Below are positions 8,094 to 16,751 of a stretch of 46,403 bases of DNA, in pieces. Source of the DNA: Flavobacterium daejeonense DSM 17708 (GTDB lineage: Bacteria; Bacteroidota; Bacteroidia; Flavobacteriales; Flavobacteriaceae); contig NZ_KE384375.1 of NCBI RefSeq assembly GCF_000425425.1, forward strand, positions 1 through 46,403, given 5' to 3'. Position 1 is the first letter of the stretch. Every line of letters begins with the position of its first letter. Under the pieces are notes generated by a model. That model worked only from the letters and a program-made list of their open reading frames with translations, ran no database searches and was not told the DNA's origin. The translations under genes were made by a program, and so were the position numbers.

Positions 8094-8981
8094 TTAAAGA
8101 AATTGTTTTGCTACTTTTTCGGCTTTTTTACTTTCAGAATAATCATAAAATCCTTCTCCGGATTTTATACCCAGTTTTTTTGCATTCACCATATTTACTA
8201 AAAGTGGGCAAGGAGCATATTTTGGATTTTTAAAACCATCATACAGCACATTCATTATTGAAAGACAAACATCAAGACCAATAAAATCAGCCAATTGCAA
8301 TGGTCCCATTGGATGTGCCATACCCAATTTCATCACATTGTCTATTTCATTTACACCGGCCACTTTGTTATACAGCGTTTCAATGGCTTCGTTTATCATC
8401 GGCATCAAAATTCTATTAGCAACAAAACCAGGGTAATCATGAACTTCAACAGCAGTTTTGCCTAATTTTTTACTCAAATTCATGATAAATTCGGTGATTT
8501 CATCACTCGTGTTATATCCGCGAATCACTTCCACCAATGGCATCATAGGAACCGGATTCATAAAATGCATCCCAATCACGCGTTCCGGATGTGCTACTAC
8601 AGCTGCAATTTGGGTAATGGAAATCGAAGAAGTATTCGTGGCAAATATGGTGTTGTGCGAACAGAACTCGTTTAATTTTCTAAAAATACGCAGTTTTAAA
8701 TCCAGATTTTCAGTAGCGGCTTCAATGACTAAATCGGCGCCAACAATGCCGTCTTCTATATCGGTGTAACAGATAATATTAGAAAGGGTTTTCATTTTGT
8801 CTTCGACAGAAATGCTTCCTTTGTTTTGCATTCTTTCGAGGTTGGTAAAAATAGTGTTCATGCCTTTTTCCAAAGCTTCTTCGGAAACATCAACCAGTTT
8901 TACGGTAAAACCATTTTGTGCAAAAGTATGCGCAATTCCGTTGCCCATAGTTCCTGCACCTATTACTGTTACTATTTTCAT
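8094..8981 (-). CDS. 3-hydroxybutyryl-CoA / 3-hydroxyacyl-CoA dehydrogenase
   Basis: A 295-residue NAD-dependent dehydrogenase. The Rossmann motif GAGTMG is at residues 8-13; GMHFMNPVPMMPLVEV follows near 138 with the catalytic His139, the family Glu lies near VIEAATENLDLK, and the C-terminal helical domain contains VANRILMPMINEA and MGPLQLADFIGLD. It interconverts acetoacetyl-CoA-type 3-ketoacyl-CoA and 3-hydroxyacyl-CoA, used in fatty acid breakdown or C4 metabolism. No other beta-oxidation gene is adjacent, so the pathway is not fixed by context. It begins 3 nt after the stop of the upstream membrane-protein gene. Confidence 0.93.
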   Translation of the reverse strand: MKIVTVIGAGTMGNGIAHTFAQNGFTVKLVDVSEEALEKGMNTIFTNLERMQNKGSISVEDKMKTLSNIICYTDIEDGIVGADLVIEAATENLDLKLRIFRKLNEFCSHNTIFATNTSSISITQIAAVVAHPERVIGMHFMNPVPMMPLVEVIRGYNTSDEITEFIMNLSKKLGKTAVEVHDYPGFVANRILMPMINEAIETLYNKVAGVNEIDNVMKLGMAHPMGPLQLADFIGLDVCLSIMNVLYDGFKNPKYAPCPLLVNMVNAKKLGIKSGEGFYDYSESKKAEKVAKQFL

Positions 8982-8984
8982 AAT

Positions 8985-9581
8985 TTATATTCTAGGATTG
9001 AAATTGAAATATTTATCTAAATCTTCTTTAATATCTTCAAATTCGTTATCAGTAATATACTCATTTGTATAGAGCCAAACATACCTTTCATATTGAGTTT
9101 GATAAGGTAAAATGGGATCAACAATAAAATACTTTCTTTTGAAAAAGTCGATTTGTTTTTTAAAAACTAAATCAATAAAATCATCAACTTCTTTTTTGTT
9201 TTTATCAGTGTATATAAAATAAAATAGTTTTGATGAACTAATATGTTTTTCTTGATGTCTTTTTGCATATAGAATTCCGGACATTATAAATGGAAGAAAA
9301 AGGAGATATGAAATAATTTCCATAGCTAAAGGTGGAGCACCTTGTCTTATTGCTACAAGGCAAATTATTAAGATTACATTAAAAAGGATTGAAGCAGAAA
9401 GTCCCATCGAAACTCTATCTAAAGAACCTTCTACTATATGCCAATTATTTTTAATATCATCCAATGGAATGTTGTATTTTAATTTATGCTTTGCTGTATG
9501 CATATCTACAACAATTTCATCCTCTAAAATTTCAAACGATTGTTTTTGATTTTTAAATTTGATTTCTAATTTGTTTTCCAT
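8985..9581 (-). CDS. Hypothetical membrane protein, 198 aa
   Basis: I do not recognise this family. The first 55 residues are soluble and beta-rich (KLEIKFKNQKQSFEILEDEI), then two hydrophobic helices (about 60-78 LSASILFNVILIICLVAI and 85-104) form a hairpin, and the last 90 residues are charged with many Tyr and Phe. This resembles PH-like membrane-anchored bacterial proteins in outline only. It is packed 6 nt after the oxidoreductase gene and 3 nt before the dehydrogenase gene, so it is co-expressed with them; whether it is functionally linked is unknown. Confidence 0.6.
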   Translation of the reverse strand: MENKLEIKFKNQKQSFEILEDEIVVDMHTAKHKLKYNIPLDDIKNNWHIVEGSLDRVSMGLSASILFNVILIICLVAIRQGAPPLAMEIISYLLFLPFIMSGILYAKRHQEKHISSSKLFYFIYTDKNKKEVDDFIDLVFKKQIDFFKRKYFIVDPILPYQTQYERYVWLYTNEYITDNEFEDIKEDLDKYFNFNPRI

Positions 9582-9587
9582 TAAAGA

Positions 9588-10553
9588 TTATTTTTTAAAA
9601 CAATCGATAATCTGATAAGCTACTCTTAAAGCTTCTGTAGCCTGATCTAAGGTTACAATTGGATTTGTATTATTGTTGATAGCATCTGCAAATGTTTCTA
9701 ATTCGTCAAGAATAGCATTATTTTGCGTGACTTCAGGATTAGAAAAATAGATTTGTTTTTTAACTCCTTCAGCATTTTGCAAAATCATATCAAAATCTCC
9801 TGGAACTTCAGGAGCATCTTTCATTTTAACCACCTCACATTTCTTTTCTAAAAAGTCAACTGAAATGTAGGCATCTTTTTGAAAGAAACGGGTTTTACGC
9901 ATGTTTTTCATAGAAATTCGGCTCGAAGTTAAATTGGCTACACAGCCATTTTCAAATTCGATTCGGGCATTGGCAATATCAGGAGTATCGCTGATTACCG
10001 AAACTCCGCTGGCGCTGATGTTTTTTACTTTTGAATTAACAACGCTTAAAATAACATCAATATCATGAATCATTAAATCTAAAACCACAGGAACGTCAGT
10101 CCCACGGGGATTGAATTCTGCCAAACGATGCGTTTCTATAAACATAGGGTTTTCAATCATGTTTTTAGTAGCAATAAAAGCCGGATTGAAGCGTTCTACG
10201 TGACCCACCTGTCCTTTTACATTGTATTCATTGGCCAGAGCAATAATTTCTTCGGCTTCTTCAACGGTATTAGAAATGGGTTTTTCGATAAAAACATGTT
10301 TGCCTGATTTTATTGCGGCTCTGGCGCATTTGTAGTGTGAAAGAGTGGGAGTTACAATATTGATTACATCTACGGCATGAATTAATTTAGCAATGGTAGT
10401 AAAGTTAGTGTAACCAAATTCTTTAGCAATTTTTTGAGCGTATTCCTGATTTTCGTCATAAAAACCAACTAACTCATATTTTTCAGATTGTTGTAATAAA
10501 CGTAAATGAATTTTTCCCAGATGTCCGGCACCTAAAACTCCTACTTTAAGCAT
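9588..10553 (-). CDS. Gfo/Idh/MocA-family NAD(P)-dependent oxidoreductase
   Basis: A 321-residue soluble oxidoreductase. The N-terminal Rossmann domain has VGVLGAGHLGKIHLRLL (GAGHLG at residues 8-13), followed by the family motif EKPIS with its catalytic-site lysine, and the C-terminal alpha/beta domain contains the HDIDVILS segment where family members have the conserved His. Members oxidise sugars, inositols or related compounds; substrate cannot be predicted here. It is the first gene of the minus-strand run that continues to 2185, with a TACTTTTG promoter box just upstream. Confidence 0.92.
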   Translation of the reverse strand: MLKVGVLGAGHLGKIHLRLLQQSEKYELVGFYDENQEYAQKIAKEFGYTNFTTIAKLIHAVDVINIVTPTLSHYKCARAAIKSGKHVFIEKPISNTVEEAEEIIALANEYNVKGQVGHVERFNPAFIATKNMIENPMFIETHRLAEFNPRGTDVPVVLDLMIHDIDVILSVVNSKVKNISASGVSVISDTPDIANARIEFENGCVANLTSSRISMKNMRKTRFFQKDAYISVDFLEKKCEVVKMKDAPEVPGDFDMILQNAEGVKKQIYFSNPEVTQNNAILDELETFADAINNNTNPIVTLDQATEALRVAYQIIDCFKK

Positions 10554-10569
10554 GATAATGTATTTTTAA

Positions 10570-10577
10570 CAAAAGTA
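10570..10577 (-). promoter_or_regulatory. Promoter -7 box (TACTTTTG) of the minus-strand gene run
   Basis: Read on the minus strand, TACTTTTG matches TAnnTTTG and ends 16 nt before the ATG at 10553. No good TTTG is seen 19 nt upstream, so this is a one-box match in the divergent region between the oxidoreductase and pcm. Confidence 0.4.
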
Positions 10578-10676
10578 GGAAATTCAATTTAATATAATAG
10601 TATAATTGAATTGGATTTTGGGTTTTGCATTTTGGAATTTTTACTGCTATTTTTACAAAAAAATAAACCTTAAACA

Positions 10677-11318
10677 TTGAAAGATACAGCCAAACATCAA
10701 GGACTTCGCAATCAGCTAGTAAGCACTTTGCAACAAAAGGGGATTACTGATTTGAGGGTTCTTGATGCGATAAAAAAAATCCCGAGACACCTTTTTTTGA
10801 ATTCCAGTTTTGAGGCTTATGCTTATCAGGATAAGGCTTTTCCTATTGGAGCAGGTCAGACTATTTCGCAACCTTATACCGTTGCTTTTCAAACGCAGCT
10901 GTTGGAAATTAAAAAAGATCATAAAGTTTTGGAAATCGGAACAGGTTCCGGTTATCAAACGGCTGTTTTGTGTATGATGGGGGCAAAGGTTTATAGTGTA
11001 GAAAGGCAAAATGAATTGTTTAAACAAACCTCGGTTTTACTTCCAAAATTAGGAATCAGACCCAAACATCTTACTTTTGGAGATGGTTATAAAGGATTAC
11101 CAACTTACGGCCCTTTTGACAGTATTATTGTAACGGCCGGAGCGCCAATTATTCCGCAACCCTTGATGGCACAATTAAAAATTGGTGGTCGATTGGTTAT
11201 TCCGCTTGGGGAGGAAATTCAAATTATGACGTTGCTCATTCGTAAAAATGAAACCCAATTTGAAAAGCATGAATTAGGCGAATTTCGTTTTGTTCCTTTG
11301 TTGGAAGATAAAAATTAA
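10677..11318 (+). CDS. pcm: Protein-L-isoaspartate O-methyltransferase
   Basis: A 213-residue SAM-dependent methyltransferase that repairs isoaspartyl residues in aged proteins. The family signature GAGQTISQPYTVA (58-70) and SAM motif I LEIGTGSGYQTA (85-96) are intact, as are VYSVER (motif post I) and the FDSIIVTAG segment. The start is TTG at 10677, which gives the family-typical N-terminus MKDTAKHQGLRNQLV; there is no ATG in a suitable place. The gene is divergent from the Gfo/Idh/MocA gene and converges on smpB with only 10 nt between their stops. Confidence 0.95.
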   Translation: MKDTAKHQGLRNQLVSTLQQKGITDLRVLDAIKKIPRHLFLNSSFEAYAYQDKAFPIGAGQTISQPYTVAFQTQLLEIKKDHKVLEIGTGSGYQTAVLCMMGAKVYSVERQNELFKQTSVLLPKLGIRPKHLTFGDGYKGLPTYGPFDSIIVTAGAPIIPQPLMAQLKIGGRLVIPLGEEIQIMTLLIRKNETQFEKHELGEFRFVPLLEDKN

Positions 11319-11328
11319 GGTTTTAAAG

Positions 11329-11787
11329 TTAATTAAAAGCTTTTTTGATTCTGTCCAAATCTCGTTTCGTGTCCTGCTCTTTTAAAGATTCGCGTTTGTC
11401 GTAATTTTTCTTACCCTTACAAAGTCCGATTTCCAGTTTGGCAATTCCTTTTTCGTTGGTAAATAAACGCAGTGGAATAATAGTCAAACCTTTTGCCTGA
11501 ACACTTCGGGCGAGATTTTTTAATTCGCGTTTGTTTAAAAGTAGTTTTCTTTCACTTCGGGATTTGTGATTAAATTGGTTCCCAAAAGCGTATTCTTCAA
11601 TATAAGTATTGATAGCAAAGAGTTCGTTTTTTTCGTTGAATTCACAAAAACTTTCAGCGATATTGGCTTTTCCTAATCGGATAGATTTGATTTCGGTACC
11701 GGCCAGCACAATTCCTGCCGTGTATTTTTCGATTATTTCATAATCAAATCGCGCTCTTTTATTAAGTATGTTGACTGTCTTTACCAT
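11329..11787 (-). CDS. smpB: SsrA-binding protein SmpB
   Basis: SmpB binds tmRNA and delivers it to stalled ribosomes for trans-translation. From the ATG at 11787 the protein has 152 residues, the usual size, starting MVKTVNILNKRARFDYEI. The reading frame stays open for 28 more codons upstream, but that extension is hydrophobic and does not fit the family, so 11787 is preferred. Conserved segments include YTAGIVLAGTEIKSIR, the SFCEF segment and the C-terminal tail KKNYDKRESLKEQDTKRD, which enters the A site. The promoter region is shared divergently with the VF530-family gene. Confidence 0.96.
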   Translation of the reverse strand: MVKTVNILNKRARFDYEIIEKYTAGIVLAGTEIKSIRLGKANIAESFCEFNEKNELFAINTYIEEYAFGNQFNHKSRSERKLLLNKRELKNLARSVQAKGLTIIPLRLFTNEKGIAKLEIGLCKGKKNYDKRESLKEQDTKRDLDRIKKAFN

Positions 11788-11856
11788 GAATGCAAATGTA
11801 GAAACAATTAGTAAATCTCCACAAAGTTTTAACGAAATTGATTTATTTTTGTATTT

Positions 11857-12084
11857 ATGGAAAAACCACAATCAAATGATCCGCTTCACGGAAAAACGTT
11901 AAAAGTAATTGTAGAAAAATTAGTTGAGTATTATGGATTTGATACTTTGGCTCAATTAATTCCAATTCGTTGTTTTTCTCATAATCCAACGGTGAAATCG
12001 AGTTTAACTTTTTTAAGAAAAACTGATTGGGCAAGAAAAAAAGTCGAGGAATTGTATGTTAGGTCAATGCCCAGATTTGATTAA
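11857..12084 (+). CDS. VF530-family (DUF2132) small DNA-binding-like protein
   Basis: A 75-residue protein with the family's highly conserved text: DPLHGKTLKVIVEKLVEYYG near residues 8-27, LAQLIPIRCF, NPTVKSSLTFLRKTDWARKKVE. A structure from Vibrio (VF530) shows a helical fold with DNA-binding similarity; biological function is unsettled. It reads away from smpB. Its stop codon (12082-12084) overlaps that of the convergent outer-membrane gene by sharing TTAA, leaving no room for a terminator. Confidence 0.9.
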   Translation: MEKPQSNDPLHGKTLKVIVEKLVEYYGFDTLAQLIPIRCFSHNPTVKSSLTFLRKTDWARKKVEELYVRSMPRFD

Positions 12085-12638
12085 TTTAGTTGATAAGAAA
12101 TCATAATTCCTCCTCTGTATGGGAGCCATTCACCGCTTTTATTATAATTTTTAGCTTTTTCATATCTTCCGGGAGTTCCATCGGTATAATAGCCTTTGTA
12201 AAATCCCTGATGCCAACCACCACCAAAAAAAGCATCTAAAACAAACTGGTTATTTATTTTTTTTTGATATCCAATGGTGGCACCAATGCGATAACCAAGC
12301 CCTTCTTCGTATTTATTAGTTCCCCAATAATTCCATTTTTGAATTTTGTAAATGTCAGGTCCGGCATGTGCTCCTGCATAAAACCCATTGTATTTTTCTT
12401 TAAAATGATAGCGGTATTCAGGTGTTAGCATTACTGCTTGCATTGGTTTTCCGTCAAAAGATTTCCAAAATGAAGCAAAAACATCAACACTAAAAGTTGA
12501 TTTTGATCCAATACTGGTTTCAATACCAACTTGTGGAACAGCTACCAGAGCTGATAAACCATTGATTTTTATGTAAGTTTGGGCATTTGTAACAAAGGTT
12601 GCAAGTAAAAGTAAGCTTAAAAAGAATGTTTTTTTCAT
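12081..12638 (-). CDS. Outer-membrane beta-barrel protein, DUF3575-like
   Basis: A 185-residue exported protein with a clean signal peptide (MKKTFFLSLLLLATFVTNAQ, cleavage after AQ). The mature part consists of alternating amphipathic, aromatic-rich strands (for example FYAGAHAGPDIYK, YRIGATIGYQKK, GGIMISYQLN at the end), consistent with an 8-stranded barrel of the DUF3575 type. Function unknown. The gene has its stop overlapping that of the VF530 gene and probably has its own promoter between 12639 and 12675. Confidence 0.75.
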   Translation of the reverse strand: MKKTFFLSLLLLATFVTNAQTYIKINGLSALVAVPQVGIETSIGSKSTFSVDVFASFWKSFDGKPMQAVMLTPEYRYHFKEKYNGFYAGAHAGPDIYKIQKWNYWGTNKYEEGLGYRIGATIGYQKKINNQFVLDAFFGGGWHQGFYKGYYTDGTPGRYEKAKNYNKSGEWLPYRGGIMISYQLN

Positions 12639-12675
12639 TAGAATTTTGCTGTAAGCGTTTTTGTTGAGTGAAAAT

Positions 12676-13524
12676 TTAAGCTATTTCGATTGTAAAATTT
12701 GATTGAAAAATTTCATTAGTATCTAAAACCTGAATGCCTTCTTTTTTAAAAAAATTTCCGGTTGATTCATTGGTGTCTGAATAACCATACCAAGGTTCGA
12801 TACAAAGAAAAGGGGCATCTTTTTTAGTCCAGATACCCAGATGAGGAAATCCCTGAAAATCTACTTTTAACAGCGGAGTTTGGTTTTTCAGGATGCTTAA
12901 ACTTTTGGAAGTTAGATCTTTAAAAATCAAAGCGTCATTTTCAAAGAGTTTGTAATTTAGAGAAACAACACCATTTTGTTTTTCGAGTGTCTTTGTCTGA
13001 TTAGAAATCAAATCATTTTCTAATAAAGAACAGACAAGTGGTTCGTCTTTTTCGAATTGAATTTCAAAATCTTCAAAATTTCCGTTTAATGCAAATGCCG
13101 GATGCGCTCCGATGGAAAAAGGCATTTGAGATTGTGACTTATTAATGACTTTATAGCTGGTGTTTAATTTTTTTTCCTCAAGTGAATATTGGATTTGCAA
13201 TTCAAATTCGAATGGATAAACTTTTAGGGTTTCTTCAGAAGACTGAATAGAAAAAGTAGCGCTGTTTTCGGTTTTCTCAATTAATTCAAAAGTCATATCC
13301 CGTGCAAATCCATGACGGGACAGCTTATAATTTTTCTCGTTAATTTGATAGCTGTTATTTTTTAATGTGCCTACTATTGGAAATAAAACAGGTGCATGTT
13401 TACCCCAAAAATCAGGATTTCCTTCCCAGATGTATTCCTGGTTATTTGTTTTTAAAGAAAATAATTCAGCTCCTTTAGCGTTAATTTTTGCTGAAAGAAA
13501 GTTGTTTGAAATGCTTGTTGTCAA
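12676..13524 (-). CDS. Aldose 1-epimerase (mutarotase) family protein
   Basis: A protein of the aldose epimerase/galactose mutarotase fold, which interconverts the alpha and beta anomers of sugars or sugar phosphates. Landmarks are WEGNPDFWGKHAPVLFPIVG, SRHGFARD (His), GAHPAFAL (second His) and CIEPWYGYSD (catalytic Glu). I chose the TTG at 13522-13524 as start (282 residues, beginning TTSISNNFLSAKINAKGAEL) because homologs begin just before this point. An ATG 33 nt upstream (13557) would add MKYLYLIKFLI, which is hydrophobic but not a good signal peptide. Substrate is not clear. Confidence 0.85.
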   Translation of the reverse strand: MTTSISNNFLSAKINAKGAELFSLKTNNQEYIWEGNPDFWGKHAPVLFPIVGTLKNNSYQINEKNYKLSRHGFARDMTFELIEKTENSATFSIQSSEETLKVYPFEFELQIQYSLEEKKLNTSYKVINKSQSQMPFSIGAHPAFALNGNFEDFEIQFEKDEPLVCSLLENDLISNQTKTLEKQNGVVSLNYKLFENDALIFKDLTSKSLSILKNQTPLLKVDFQGFPHLGIWTKKDAPFLCIEPWYGYSDTNESTGNFFKKEGIQVLDTNEIFQSNFTIEIA

Positions 13525-13635
13525 AATTAAGAATTTTATGAGGTAAAGATATTTCATAAAATTAAATTAAAGCACCATTATTATAGAAGAAATCTGTAAT
13601 TTTTTTTATTAATTTGTTTTTAAATAGAAAAGAAT

Positions 13636-15891
13636 ATGAAAATAAATAAGTCGGTCGCTATTTTTCAAATAGCAATATTACTAGGAGGCGCTTCTTTGGC
13701 AGCACAGGAAACATCAGTTATCAAACAGGTTTCTAATTATGATTATCATGATGCTTTCAGCCCGAATTTTTATACCAAAAACGGAACAGTGACCCGTTCG
13801 GCCAGTGGTCAGCCCGGATCGGAATATTGGCAAAACAGAGCTGATTATAAGTTAACAGCTGTTTTAAACGAAAAAACAAATGAAATTTCGGCTACAGATA
13901 TTATTACTTATACCAATAATAGTGCCGATACAATGTCGTTTTTGTGGTTGAATCTGGATCAAAATTTATTCAGTGGAGATTCCCGTGGTGAAGCTATTGT
14001 ACCGATTACCGGAAGTAGAAATGGGCGTCAGGGACAGGTTTTTGACGGAGGTCATAAAATCAAATCGGTAAAAATTATAAAAATAGATAATAAGAAAGTA
14101 GCTGATGTGGAGGCTAAGTATCTTATCAATGATACCAGAATGCAGTTGTTTCTTCCGAAAGAGTTAAAATCCAAAGGAGGAAAAGTGGAATTCAAAATCG
14201 AGTTTTCTTATATTTCTCCAAATGAAGGTTCGGACAGAACCGGAGTTTTGGAAACTAAAAACGGGAAGATTTTTACCATCGCACAATGGTATCCTCGTAT
14301 GTGTGTGTATGATGATGTAAGAGGGTGGAATGTGAATCCGTACTTGGGAGCATCTGAGTTTTATTTGGAATATGGAGATTTTGATATATCAATTACAGCA
14401 CCATCGAATCATGTTGTGGTTTGTTCCGGAGAATTGACCAATCCAAAAGAGGTTTTTTCTGCTGGAGAATTTAAAAAATATAATGAAGCCAAAAACAGTG
14501 ACAATACGGTGATGATTCATTCTTTAAATGATGTTTTGGTGGTCAAAAATGCTTCGGGGAATTCTAAAACCTGGCATTTTAAATTAAATAATGCAAGAGA
14601 TGTTTCCTGGGCGTCTTCGGCTGCATTTATTTTGGATGGAGCCAGAATCAATTTACCAAGTGGTAAAAAAGCATTGGCGCTTTCGGTTTATCCTGAGGAA
14701 AGTGCCGGTAACGATGCCTGGGGGCGTTCAACAGAATTTGTAAAGCATTCGATAGAAAATTATTCTAAAAGATGGATAGAATATACTTATCCGGTGGCGA
14801 CTAATGTGGCAGGAAATGAAGGAGGAATGGAATATCCGGGAATTGTTTTTTGCGGATGGAAGTCTAAAGGAAAAAGTTTGTGGGGAGTTACGGATCACGA
14901 ATTTGGGCATAACTGGTTTCCAATGATTGTTGGGTCAAATGAGCGATTATTTGCATGGATGGATGAAGGCTTTAATACTTTTATTAATACGCTGAGTGAT
15001 GTTGATTTTAATAACGGAGAGTTTAAAGGCGAAAAAGAAGATATGCATGAGAGCAGCTTTTTATATACTGATCCGAAATTAGAAACGATGATGAGTTCGC
15101 CGGATAATATGAAAGAAGCAAATATTGGTAAATTATGTTATGCTAAGCCAAGTGCAGGATTAGTGATTCTGAGAGAACAAATTTTAGGAAAAGAACGTTT
15201 CGATTTGGCTTTCAAAACCTATATGGAGCGTTGGGCTTTCAAACATCCGCAGCCGGATGATTTTTTCAGAACAATGGAAAACGTAGGAGGAGAAGATTTA
15301 AGTTGGTTTTGGAGAGGATGGTTTCAATACAACTGGCGTTTTGATCAGGGTGTGAATGCTATTAAATATGTAAAAAATGACCCGGCAAAAGGAGTATATA
15401 TCACGATAGAAAACTTTGAAAAAATGCCTATGCCTGTGGTAATGGATATTAAACTTAAAAGCGGAAAAACCGACAGAGTAAAATTGCCTGTTGAAGTTTG
15501 GCAAAAAAATACACAATGGACATTTAAACATAACTCTGTTGAAGAAATTGAAAGTATTGTTTTAGATCCGGAACATGTTTTTCCGGATAGTAATGAGGCG
15601 AATAATACCTGGACTGCAGCGAATGGTTTAGTAGAAAAAGATATGATTTATGATGCTTATTTTGGTGTTTATTCTAATTCCAGATTACCTTTTAAAATTA
15701 CCATTTCAGAAAAGAATACTTTGTTAAATGTTGATATTCCTGATTATTCCGATTTTTCGGTTGAATCCATTGGAAAAGACGAGTTTGAATCCAAACGAGC
15801 TGGTTTGAAATTTAAATTTAAAGATGATAAATCTGGTTTCGATATGATTGTTGGAGCAGATAGAATTATTCCTTTTACAAAAGATAAATAA
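13636..15891 (+). CDS. Secreted M1-family metallopeptidase (aminopeptidase N-like)
   Basis: A 751-residue exported zinc aminopeptidase. The signal peptide ends near LAAQ (residue 24). An N-terminal beta domain is followed by the catalytic domain with HEFGH (His421, Glu422, His425) and the third zinc ligand Glu444 in WMDEGFN, 18 residues after the second histidine, as the family requires. The exopeptidase GAMEN-type motif appears as GNEGGMEYPG (about 393-402), with a Gly where typical members have Ala. A C-terminal beta-rich region follows. No T9SS C-terminal sorting domain is obvious. It has its own terminator at 15914. Confidence 0.92.
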   Translation: MKINKSVAIFQIAILLGGASLAAQETSVIKQVSNYDYHDAFSPNFYTKNGTVTRSASGQPGSEYWQNRADYKLTAVLNEKTNEISATDIITYTNNSADTMSFLWLNLDQNLFSGDSRGEAIVPITGSRNGRQGQVFDGGHKIKSVKIIKIDNKKVADVEAKYLINDTRMQLFLPKELKSKGGKVEFKIEFSYISPNEGSDRTGVLETKNGKIFTIAQWYPRMCVYDDVRGWNVNPYLGASEFYLEYGDFDISITAPSNHVVVCSGELTNPKEVFSAGEFKKYNEAKNSDNTVMIHSLNDVLVVKNASGNSKTWHFKLNNARDVSWASSAAFILDGARINLPSGKKALALSVYPEESAGNDAWGRSTEFVKHSIENYSKRWIEYTYPVATNVAGNEGGMEYPGIVFCGWKSKGKSLWGVTDHEFGHNWFPMIVGSNERLFAWMDEGFNTFINTLSDVDFNNGEFKGEKEDMHESSFLYTDPKLETMMSSPDNMKEANIGKLCYAKPSAGLVILREQILGKERFDLAFKTYMERWAFKHPQPDDFFRTMENVGGEDLSWFWRGWFQYNWRFDQGVNAIKYVKNDPAKGVYITIENFEKMPMPVVMDIKLKSGKTDRVKLPVEVWQKNTQWTFKHNSVEEIESIVLDPEHVFPDSNEANNTWTAANGLVEKDMIYDAYFGVYSNSRLPFKITISEKNTLLNVDIPDYSDFSVESIGKDEFESKRAGLKFKFKDDKSGFDMIVGADRIIPFTKDK

Positions 15892-15913
15892 TTTTAGATT
15901 TTAATTTATAAAG

Positions 15914-15945
15914 AAAGGCTGTTGAAAATTTCAATAGCCTTTTTT
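15914..15945 (+). terminator. Terminator of the M1 peptidase gene
   Basis: AAAGGCT and AGCCTTT flank an inner TTGAA/TTCAA stem with one mismatch between, followed by a run of T residues. It begins 23 nt after the stop codon. Confidence 0.8.
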
Positions 15946-16008
15946 GTTTGCTAAGATTAAAAAAATGTACTTTTATTGCTTTTTTGAATAAACTTAGAAA
16001 CTACAATT

Positions 16009-16698
16009 TTGGATAAAAAGATTACCATTGCAATCGACGGATTTTCTTCAACCGGGAAAAGTACTTTAGCTAAACAACTGGCTAAGGTTTTGGGATACGT
16101 ATATGTGGATACAGGAGCCATGTATCGTGCGATTGCTTATTTTTCGATGCAAAAAGGTTATATAAAAACCGATTATTTAGATAAAGAATCCTTGATTGTA
16201 AGTTTGCCAAATATCCAATTGCAGTTTCACTTTAATGTTGAATTGGGTTTTGCTGAAATGTATTTGAATGGCGAAAATGTTGAAAAGCAAATCCGTACCA
16301 TTGAAGTTTCCAGTTTTGTGAGTAAGGTAGCTGAAATTCCTGAGGTTCGAGCTAAATTAGTAGAACAGCAACAGCAAATGGGTAAAAACAAAGGTATTGT
16401 AATGGATGGCAGAGATATTGGGACGGTTGTTTTTCCGGATGCCGAACTTAAAATTTATATGACCGCCAGTGCGCAAACCCGTGCTCAAAGACGTTATGAT
16501 GAATTAATCCAAAAAGGGGATCAGGTAACTTTTGAAGAAGTGCTCAAAAATGTTGAGGAACGTGACTATATTGATACGCATCGCAGTAATTCGCCTTTAA
16601 TCAAAGCGGATGATGCTATCGAAATAGATAATTCTAATCTGAACAGGGAAGAACAATTTGAACTGGTTTTAGATTTAGTAAAACAAAAAATCAGTTAA
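16009..16698 (+). CDS. cmk: Cytidylate kinase
   Basis: Cytidylate kinase phosphorylates CMP and dCMP with ATP in pyrimidine nucleotide synthesis. The 229-residue length is standard. Seen are the P-loop GFSSTGKST (11-19), VDTGAMYRA (CMP-binding), MDGRDIGTVVFPDAE and the C-terminal ERDYIDTHRSNSPL segment that includes nucleotide-binding arginines. The start is TTG at 16009, giving MDKKITIAIDGFSS, as in relatives; there is no ATG nearby. The gene is single, followed by a strong hairpin terminator. Confidence 0.96.
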   Translation: MDKKITIAIDGFSSTGKSTLAKQLAKVLGYVYVDTGAMYRAIAYFSMQKGYIKTDYLDKESLIVSLPNIQLQFHFNVELGFAEMYLNGENVEKQIRTIEVSSFVSKVAEIPEVRAKLVEQQQQMGKNKGIVMDGRDIGTVVFPDAELKIYMTASAQTRAQRRYDELIQKGDQVTFEEVLKNVEERDYIDTHRSNSPLIKADDAIEIDNSNLNREEQFELVLDLVKQKIS

Positions 16699-16716
16699 TT
16701 CTTCAAATGATTTAAT

Positions 16717-16751
16717 CTCAAAGAAATTAATAATAAGTTTCTTTGAGTTTT
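16717..16751. terminator. Terminator between cmk and the convergent PepSY gene
   Basis: CTCAAAGAAA and TTTCTTTGAG form a perfect 10-bp stem with an 11-nt loop, followed by TTTT on the + strand. It reaches the stop codon of the convergent gene at 16750. Confidence 0.75.

Noticed and set aside
11788..11871. N-terminal extension of SmpB to 11871
   Set aside because: The extra 28 residues are not part of the SmpB family and would overlap the start of the VF530 gene; ATG 11787 gives the normal length.
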